Shown here: one piece after another, positions 58,341 to 64,000 of the stretch
Position numbering within the stretch: the stretch's first letter is position 1
Layout of the letters: each line of letters begins with the position of its first letter
DNA from: Kineococcus xinjiangensis
GTDB lineage: Bacteria; Actinomycetota; Actinomycetes; Actinomycetales; Kineococcaceae
DNA: 64,000 nucleotides
Assembly (NCBI RefSeq): GCF_002934625.1
Contig: NZ_PTJD01000007.1
Coordinates: forward strand, 62,001 to 126,000
Direction: 5' to 3'
The notes under the pieces: model-generated
The model's input: the letters and a program-made list of their open reading frames with translations, nothing else
What the model was told of the DNA's origin: nothing
Databases searched by the model: none
Program-made: the position numbers and the translations under genes

Positions 58341-58901
58341 TCAGTCGAGGTGCCGGTACCGCCCGCGGTGCCAGGCCAGCGGGTCCCGCCCGCCGGAGGC
58401 AGCGGCCCCGGCCCGCTCCTCCGCCAGGTGCACGTGCTCGACGCCGGCCTCCACGAGACGGCCGTAGCCGAGCTCGCGCACACCCCGCACCCGGCAACCC
58501 GCCCAGGTCACGTCCCCGGCCGGCACCGGACCCCACGCCGTCTCCTCCCAGTCGGCCACGGTGAACGGGCCGCCGGGCGCGGGGGCCAGGAACGAGAAGG
58601 CGTCGGCGAGGCCGCGGTGCGACCAGTCGAGCACCGTGACGGCGAACGCGCCGCTGCGCTGCAGGACGTCCAGCACGTCCGTCTCGTCCCCCACGACGCC
58701 GACGAGCTCGCCCGGCTCGGCCACCAGCACCGAGGAGACGGTCAGCCCCGCGCGCTCACCGCCGTGCGCGGCGGTCCACAGGGTCACCGGTGCGGGCAGG
58801 CGCCCACGCAGCCGCCGCGCCGGGTCGCGCAGCGCCTCCGGGCGCAGGAACGGATGCCCGGAGTGGATGTGCCCGCCGGGGGTTTCGCTGTCCGGGTCCA
58901 C
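58341..58901 (-). CDS. Flavin-reductase-like (FMN-binding split-barrel) protein
   Basis: The 186-aa product resembles the flavin reductase-like domain: residues about 35-160 contain TLWTAAHGGERAGLTVSSVLVAEP, where conserved proteins have the flavin phosphate-contacting T-x-S-S, and VLQRSGAFAVTVLDWSHRGLADAF. It may bind FMN and act as a reductase or oxidoreductase of unknown substrate. The start is GTG 58901. It is convergent with the LacI gene and divergent from the SMP-30 gene. Confidence 0.75.
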   Translation of the reverse strand: MDPDSETPGGHIHSGHPFLRPEALRDPARRLRGRLPAPVTLWTAAHGGERAGLTVSSVLVAEPGELVGVVGDETDVLDVLQRSGAFAVTVLDWSHRGLADAFSFLAPAPGGPFTVADWEETAWGPVPAGDVTWAGCRVRGVRELGYGRLVEAGVEHVHLAEERAGAAASGGRDPLAWHRGRYRHLD

Positions 58902-58978
58902 CCCGCGACCCTACGTCGGAGCGCCCCGGAGGCAACCGCGGCCGGGCCGGCACCGGACGGAGGACCCGGCGCGGCAGG

Positions 58979-59938
58979 ATGTCCGTCGTGACCACCGCCG
59001 CAGAGGATTCCGCGAGTTCGCAGCCGACCGGACCGCTCGCGCAGGGCGCCCGCCTGGAACGCGTCGCCACCGCCGGGACCTGGCTCGAGGGGCCCGTGTG
59101 GCTGCCGCACCGGCGCTGCGTGCGCTTCAGCGACATCCCCGGCAACCGCATCCTGGAGTTCAGCGAGGACACCGGGGAGACCAGCGTCTACTGCGACGCC
59201 GCGGAGTTCACCAACGGGCGCACCCTCGACCTCGACGGCCACGTGGTGCAGTGCTCCCACGGCCGGCGCGCGGTGGAGCGCGACACCGGCCGCGGCGTGA
59301 GCACCCTCGTGGACACCTGGCGCGGAGTGCGGTTCAACTCGCCCAACGACGTCGTGGTCAAGTCCGACGGCACCATCTGGTTCACCGACCCCTCCTACGG
59401 CATCAAGAAGGCCCACGAAGGGCACCCGGGGGAGTGCGAGTACGGCGACCACTACGTCTTCCGCCTCGACCCCGCCACCGGCCACGTCGATCCCGTCGTC
59501 ATCGACGTGGAGATGCCCAACGGCCTGGCCTTCTCCCCGGACGAGTCGCTCCTCTACGTCGCCGACTCCTCCGTGGAACCGCCCACCGGGGTGGTCGATC
59601 CGGCCCGGCCCGGCGGGCACGCCCTCCACGTCTACGACGTCTACGCCGGGCGCCACTGCAAGAACGGGCGCACCTTCGCCGAGGTCTCGCCGGGGCTGCC
59701 CGACGGCTTCCGCGTCGACGTCGACGGCAACGTCTGGACCTCCAGCGCCGACTCCGTGCAGGTGTTCTCCCCGGCCGGGGAGCGCATCGGGCGGATCCCC
59801 GTGCCCGAGGTGGTCTCCAACGTCTGCTTCGGCGGCGACGACGGGCGCACCCTCTACGTCACCGCCACCACCAGCCTGTACCGCATCCGCACCACCACCA
59901 CCGACGCGGTCACCGTGGCGCGCTCCCGGACCGCCTGA
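58979..59938 (+). CDS. SMP-30/gluconolactonase-family lactonase
   Basis: The 319-aa six-bladed propeller has the metal-site residues of SMP-30/regucalcin lactonases: Glu in WLEGPVWLP, Asn in FNSPNDVVV, the DP in WFTDPSYG and Asp in LPDGFRVDVDGNVW. Such enzymes hydrolyse sugar lactones such as glucono- or arabinonolactone. Its position 670 bp after the furanose importer's regulator makes arabinono- or galactonolactone attractive but unproven. ATG 58979 has CAGGA directly upstream and GGAGG farther away; GTG 58988 is an alternative. Confidence 0.85.
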   Translation: MSVVTTAAEDSASSQPTGPLAQGARLERVATAGTWLEGPVWLPHRRCVRFSDIPGNRILEFSEDTGETSVYCDAAEFTNGRTLDLDGHVVQCSHGRRAVERDTGRGVSTLVDTWRGVRFNSPNDVVVKSDGTIWFTDPSYGIKKAHEGHPGECEYGDHYVFRLDPATGHVDPVVIDVEMPNGLAFSPDESLLYVADSSVEPPTGVVDPARPGGHALHVYDVYAGRHCKNGRTFAEVSPGLPDGFRVDVDGNVWTSSADSVQVFSPAGERIGRIPVPEVVSNVCFGGDDGRTLYVTATTSLYRIRTTTTDAVTVARSRTA

Positions 59939-60022
59939 GCGCTCGCGGCAGGCCCGGACCGGCGCGACCGGCGGCGGCGGTTTCGGGTTCCCATCCGCCG
60001 CGGGGAGGGGCACCATCTGCGT

Positions 60023-60433
60023 GTGACGTCCACACCCGACGCCCACCCGATCGCCTCCGAGACCCCGGCTCCCCCCGACACCACCGCTACGCCCGACGCG
60101 CCCGTCAGCTCCGCCGTGACCGCCGCCGAGGCGGCCGGCGCCCTCGGCCTGTCCCCGGCGCGCGTGCGCCAGCTCGCCCGGGACGGGCGGCTGGAGGTGG
60201 TCGACACCTCCCCGCTGCGGGTCTCCTGGACGTCGGTGGCCCGGCACCAGGAGGAGCGCGCCGGCAGCGGCCCCACCGGCCGGGCCCCGGGATCCCCCCG
60301 CGACCGCAGGGGCGCCGCCCACGACGCCGCCGCGACCCGGCACGCCGACGACGGCAGCGCCGCGCAGGAGGAGCACCACGCCCCCCGGCTGCGCTGGGAC
60401 GGGCGGGCCCGGCGCTGGGTGGCCGCCCGCTGA
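60023..60433 (+). CDS. Small HTH (MerR/excisionase-like) DNA-binding protein
   Basis: The 136-aa protein has a Pro/Thr-rich N-terminus, then one HTH of the excisionase/MerR type (about residues 30-75; VTAAEAAGALGLSPARVRQLARDGRLEVV followed by WTSVARHQEER). A disordered, charged tail ends with RLRWDGRARRWVAAR. No effector or catalytic domain is present and no partner gene is obvious. GTG 60023 has GGGGAGGGG about 12 bp upstream. It converges on the ABC exporter gene, with a terminator between them. Confidence 0.65.
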   Translation: MTSTPDAHPIASETPAPPDTTATPDAPVSSAVTAAEAAGALGLSPARVRQLARDGRLEVVDTSPLRVSWTSVARHQEERAGSGPTGRAPGSPRDRRGAAHDAAATRHADDGSAAQEEHHAPRLRWDGRARRWVAAR

Positions 60434-60438
60434 GGCAG

Positions 60439-60468
60439 CCCGGCCCGGCTCCCGCGAGCCGGGCCGGG
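60439..60468. terminator. Bidirectional terminator
   Basis: CCCGGCCCGGCT (60439-60450) pairs perfectly with 60457-60468 around CCCGCG, between the convergent HTH and ABC exporter genes. Confidence 0.8.
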
Positions 60469-60472
60469 GACC

Positions 60473-63400
60473 TCACCCCGCCAGGTGCCCCCAGCGCCCG
60501 GCCAGCTCCGACCAGCGCCCCGTCGCCGCCACCCGCCCGTCCTCCAGGACGACCACCACGTCGGCGCGCTCCAGGGCCGAGCGCTTGGAGCTCGAGCCCA
60601 CCACGGTGCTGCCGCGGCGGCGCAGCGCGTCCCACAGCTCCAGCTCCGTGCGTGCGTCCAGCGCCGAGGACACGTCGTCGGCGACGATCAGCTCCGCCTC
60701 CGTCGCCAGCGCCCGCGCCAGTGCCAGGCGCTGCACCTGTCCACCGGACAGGCGCACCCCCCGGTGCCCCACCAGCGCCGTCGGCCCGCCCGCGCCCTCC
60801 ACGTCCAGGGCCAGCTGCGCCGTCGCCAGCGCGGGAGCCGCCTCCCGGGCGTGGTCGAGGGTGACGTTGTCGTGGAACGAACCCGACAGCACCCGCGGGA
60901 CCTGCCCGACGTAGGCGACCTGACCGGGACGCAGGAACACCTGCGGGTCGGTGACCTCCTCGTCGTTCCAGCGCAGCGTCCCCTCGTGGTCGACGAGGCC
61001 CGCCAGGCTGGCGAGCAGGCTCGACTTGCCCGAGCCCACCCGCCCGGCCAGCAGCACCAGGGAGCCGCGCTCCACCGTCAGGTCCACGTCCTCCACCCCG
61101 ACCGTGCCGTCGTCGTGGACGGCCGCGACCCCCTCCAGCGACAGCCGCCGCAGCGGGATGCGCGCCGACCGCGCCGGCTGCGGGGCCCGCCCCCGCGGCA
61201 GGTCCACCCCCGCCGGCAGGACCGTCAGGTCCCGGTCGCCCGCCAGCTCCGACGCCGCCTGCAGCCACCGCCGCGCCACCGGGGCCTCCGTCACCGCCGC
61301 ACCCGCCACCGCGCCGAACCAGCCGAAGCCGCCCAGCGCCGTGGTCACCAGCAGTGCCGTCTGCAGCTCCCACACCCCCGCGACGTGCACGCTCCACGCC
61401 GCGGCGATGCCCGCCTGGCACAGCACCTCCGGAACCCCCTCCAGGAGCGAGCGCACCCGGTGCTCCCGCACGGACGCCGCGACGCGCCGGGCGTCCACGA
61501 CCTCCAGGTGGGCCACCACCGGCGCGGTCGCCGCGGCCAGCTTCACCGTGCGCGCCGCCTCCATCGCCGAGGCCATCGCCCGCCCCAGCTCGGCGCGCTC
61601 GTCGCCGGCCAGCCGCGCAGCCGAACCGGCCAGCGGCGCCCCCGCCGCCGAGGCCAGCGCCGAGACCACGAGGATCCCGCCCAGCACCACCGCCACCAGC
61701 ACGCTGCCACCCAGCAGGGCCGTCCCCGCCACCAGCAGCGCCCCCATCACCACGTCCACCCAGCGGTCGGCGTAGAGCACCAACCGCTCGGAGTCCAGCG
61801 CCCGCGCGACCACCTCACCGGGCGGGGTGCGCCGCAGCCGACGCTGCATCGTCTGCCCGCGCAGCACGTTCAGGCGCATCCGCAGCAGGCATGCCACCCA
61901 CCACAGCGGGTACACGCGGAAGGCGAAGGCCGTCGCGGCCGAGACCGCCAGCAGTCCCGCGGCCAGCAACCCCGCCGGCAACCACGGCTCCTCCCCGGCG
62001 TCCAGCCCGGCCACCAGACGACCCCACAGCCACCCCGTCAGGACGCCGTGGGAGCTGAACAGGGCGGTGGCCAGGAAGCCCACCGCGCCCAGCAGGCCCC
62101 ACTGCGGGTGCGCCGCCAGCAACCGCAGCACCGACCGGGCCAGCGAGGGGCGCAGCGGCTGCGCGCTGCTGCGCTCCCGGCGGCGGACCGAGCGCACCAG
62201 CACCGCGGCCCCCGGAACCTCGCCCCGGCCCGCCGGCCCCTGCGCCGGCTCCCCGCCGACCCCGTCCAGCCCCTCGACCCCGTCCAGCGACGCGTCGGGG
62301 CCCGCCGCCCGCAGCAGGTCGCGGAACGGCCCGGGCTGCGACGCCACCTGCGCGCGCGGACCGTGCTGCACCAGCCGGCCGCCGTCCAGCACCGCCACCG
62401 CGTCGCAGCGCCTGGTGGTGGACAGCCGGTGGGCGATGACCAGACCCGTGCGACCGGCCAGCAGCCGCTGCGCCGCCCGCGTCACCCGCTGCTCCGTCTG
62501 CGGGTCCATCCGCGCCGTCGCCTCGTCCAGCACCACCACCGCCACGTCCCGCACCAGCAGCCGGGCGAAGGCCACCAGCTGCTCCTCCCCGGCCGACAGC
62601 GTCGTGCCGCCCACCCCGAGGCGGGTGTCCAGGCCCGCGGGCAGCGACGCCGCCCAGGAGCCCAGCCCCAGGGCGTCCAGCGCGCGCTCCACCTGCGCGC
62701 GCGGCACGTCGGCGAAGAGGGTGATGTTCTCCGCCAGCGTCGCCGACAGCAGCTCGGTGCGCTGGGTCACCACGCCCACCGCCCGGCGCAGGTCCTCCAG
62801 GGCCACGCCCGTCACGTCCCGCCCCGCAAGCAGCACCGTCCCCGGCGGCGGCTGCACGGCGCGGGAGAGGAAGCGCACCAGCGTCGACTTGCCCGCACCG
62901 GACCGGCCCACCAGCGCGCACGTCGTCCCGGCGGGCAGCGGCTCCCCGGCGGTGTCCTCCCGCTCCGCGCCCAGCAGCTGCCGCACCCGTGCCAGCGCCC
63001 CCAGCCCCGACTGCAGCTCCGGCAGCCGGTGCGTCACCCCCGAGAGCTGGCCGATGAAGGAACTCGCCAGCAGCCACAGCACCAGCAGCTCCTCCAGGCG
63101 CAGGCCGCCCGCCCCCACCAGCCACACCCCCGCCAGCACCAGGCCCGCCAGCAGGCCGTGCAGCACCAGGCCCGTGCGCAGGGCGACCACCGTGGACGCC
63201 GCGCAGGTGGCGCGGACCCGGTCCAGCACCCCGCGGGCCAGCTCCGCGTACTGGCGCACCACCAGCGGCTGCCCCAGCGAGGAGCGCACGTCGTCACGTC
63301 CGGCGACGGCCTCCTCCAGCTGCGCCGCGTGCCGGGACCAGGCCGCCTCCTCCGCCTCCTTGCGGGCGGCCACGGCGGGGGTGAGGGGCCGGGCCACCAG

Positions 63401-63886
63401 CAGGGCCGCGGCCGCGGCGAGCGGGAAGGCCACCCACGCCACCCACCACGTCAGCCCCGCCACCACCCAGGCCAGCACCGCCCGCAGCAGCGCCCTCGCC
63501 AGCTCCCACCCGGCCCCGCGCGCCAGGTTCGCCACCTGCGCGGGATCGTCGTCCACGCGGTCGAGGACCTCTCCGACGGCCTGCTCGTGGAGCACGCTGA
63601 GCGGCTGGTGCACGGCGGCGTCGAGCAGGTCCGCGCGCAGGGCCCGCTCCGCGCGGCCCACCACACCCGCCAGCACGGCGCGGCCGGCGGTGTCGGCCAG
63701 GGCGGCGCCCACGAGCAGCGCGGCCAGCACTCCCACCGGCGCCCAGCCCGGTCCCGTGGCCAGCCGGCCGGCGACGACGGCCCCCGCCGTCTCCGCCGCC
63801 GCCGCGGCCACCGCCAGCACCGCCACGGCGGCGGCCCCGCGGTTCCGCAGCCGACGCCGGCCAGGCAACCCCGCCCGCGCTCGCAC
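60473..63886 (-). CDS. Fused double ABC exporter (TMD-NBD-TMD-NBD) with asymmetric ATP sites
   Basis: The 1137-aa protein joins two type IV ABC half-transporters: TMD1 (about 15-300), NBD1 (320-540), TMD2 (590-870), NBD2 (905-1137). NBD1 has Walker A GRSGAGKS (327-334), a deviant signature LSAGE (430-434), Walker B Asp454 with catalytic Glu455, and His486. NBD2 has Walker A GRVGSGKS (948-955), canonical LSGGQ (1046-1050), Asp1071 in place of the catalytic Glu and Ser1098 in place of the H-loop His. One composite site is thus consensus and one degenerate. NBD1 also lacks the usual A-loop strands before Walker A. GTG 63886 follows GGAGGAG; the frame is open to 63991 without a better start. Substrate unknown. 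Confidence 0.85.
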   Translation of the reverse strand: MRARAGLPGRRRLRNRGAAAVAVLAVAAAAAETAGAVVAGRLATGPGWAPVGVLAALLVGAALADTAGRAVLAGVVGRAERALRADLLDAAVHQPLSVLHEQAVGEVLDRVDDDPAQVANLARGAGWELARALLRAVLAWVVAGLTWWVAWVAFPLAAAAALLVARPLTPAVAARKEAEEAAWSRHAAQLEEAVAGRDDVRSSLGQPLVVRQYAELARGVLDRVRATCAASTVVALRTGLVLHGLLAGLVLAGVWLVGAGGLRLEELLVLWLLASSFIGQLSGVTHRLPELQSGLGALARVRQLLGAEREDTAGEPLPAGTTCALVGRSGAGKSTLVRFLSRAVQPPPGTVLLAGRDVTGVALEDLRRAVGVVTQRTELLSATLAENITLFADVPRAQVERALDALGLGSWAASLPAGLDTRLGVGGTTLSAGEEQLVAFARLLVRDVAVVVLDEATARMDPQTEQRVTRAAQRLLAGRTGLVIAHRLSTTRRCDAVAVLDGGRLVQHGPRAQVASQPGPFRDLLRAAGPDASLDGVEGLDGVGGEPAQGPAGRGEVPGAAVLVRSVRRRERSSAQPLRPSLARSVLRLLAAHPQWGLLGAVGFLATALFSSHGVLTGWLWGRLVAGLDAGEEPWLPAGLLAAGLLAVSAATAFAFRVYPLWWVACLLRMRLNVLRGQTMQRRLRRTPPGEVVARALDSERLVLYADRWVDVVMGALLVAGTALLGGSVLVAVVLGGILVVSALASAAGAPLAGSAARLAGDERAELGRAMASAMEAARTVKLAAATAPVVAHLEVVDARRVAASVREHRVRSLLEGVPEVLCQAGIAAAWSVHVAGVWELQTALLVTTALGGFGWFGAVAGAAVTEAPVARRWLQAASELAGDRDLTVLPAGVDLPRGRAPQPARSARIPLRRLSLEGVAAVHDDGTVGVEDVDLTVERGSLVLLAGRVGSGKSSLLASLAGLVDHEGTLRWNDEEVTDPQVFLRPGQVAYVGQVPRVLSGSFHDNVTLDHAREAAPALATAQLALDVEGAGGPTALVGHRGVRLSGGQVQRLALARALATEAELIVADDVSSALDARTELELWDALRRRGSTVVGSSSKRSALERADVVVVLEDGRVAATGRWSELAGRWGHLAG

Positions 63887-64000
63887 GTCTCCTCCAGCGG
63901 AGTCGCGCAGCGGGCACCTCCCGCTCGCCTCCCCGGGCACGCTAGCCAGCGCGGTGCCCGCGGCGCCTTCGAGTTTCCGCTCCGCCCGCACCCGCCCGTC

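Overview
The window is very GC-rich with GC-biased third codon positions. GTG starts, four-base GTGA gene overlaps and actinobacterial gene families (PaaR-type TetR, CtpE-like P-type ATPase relative, AbfB-bearing GH43 enzymes) are common. It reads as a free-living, plant- or soil-associated high-GC actinomycete. I cannot name the species. I see no rRNA, tRNA, IS element, prophage or CRISPR array; this is chromosomal catabolic territory.

Layout. 1-6.3 kb: an Lrp-type regulator, a dead serine-hydrolase remnant, then a divergent pair of secreted pectin enzymes (GH43-AbfB and a PL11 rhamnogalacturonan lyase) around a LacI-type palindrome, a strong terminator fused to a 16-bp tandem repeat, and a small membrane protein. 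6.3-14.2 kb: a P-type ATPase relative that has lost its catalytic core, an Lrp/BkdR-like regulator divergent from a branched-chain 2-oxo acid dehydrogenase operon (E1alpha, E1beta, E2), an alpha/beta hydrolase and a YjdF-like membrane protein. 14.3-20.2 kb: a homoprotocatechuate meta-cleavage operon (FAH-RraA fusion, FCD-GntR regulator, DapA-like aldolase, hpaE, hpaD). 20.4-29.8 kb: an orphan TPP enzyme, a WYL regulator divergent from a DUF1579-like protein, a MobA-type flavin hydroxylase divergent from an IclR regulator, and a beta-phosphoglucomutase/GH65 phosphorylase pair.

29.9-41.6 kb: phenylacetate catabolism. paaI-paaJ-paaG run leftward, paaR (TetR) and paaABCDE-paaF-paaH-paaZ rightward; two copies of a perfect ACCGAACGTTCGGT palindrome flank paaR and probably bring all of it under PaaR. 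The ligase gene paaK is not in the window. 41.6-48 kb: a secreted animal-type alpha-amylase, a MocR regulator divergent from an EamA exporter, two small membrane or lipoproteins and a GNAT acetyltransferase. 48.1-58.3 kb: an arabinan/arabinofuranoside module with a secreted GH43_26-like exo-arabinofuranosidase and GH51 arabinofuranosidase, divergent from a YtfQ-YtfR-YtfT-YjfF furanose importer whose last gene encodes a LacI repressor. The divergent promoter region carries a perfect TTGTGAGCGCTCACAA palindrome, the same as the symmetric E. coli lac operator, and the repressor's recognition helix keeps the LacI Gln and Arg. 58.3-64 kb: a flavin-reductase-like protein, an SMP-30 lactonase, a small HTH protein and a fused double ABC exporter.

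How it fits together: RG-I pectin is attacked outside the cell by PL11, two GH43s and GH51, and released furanose sugars enter through the Ytf-type importer under LacI control. Aromatic and branched-chain acid catabolism (hpa, paa, bkd) feeds central metabolism. The most unusual items are the catalytically gutted P-type ATPase, the FAH-RraA fusion in a meta-pathway lacking recognisable HpaF and HpaH, the lac-operator/LacI pair, the amylase with Gln at a chloride-ligand position, and the asymmetric ABC exporter.
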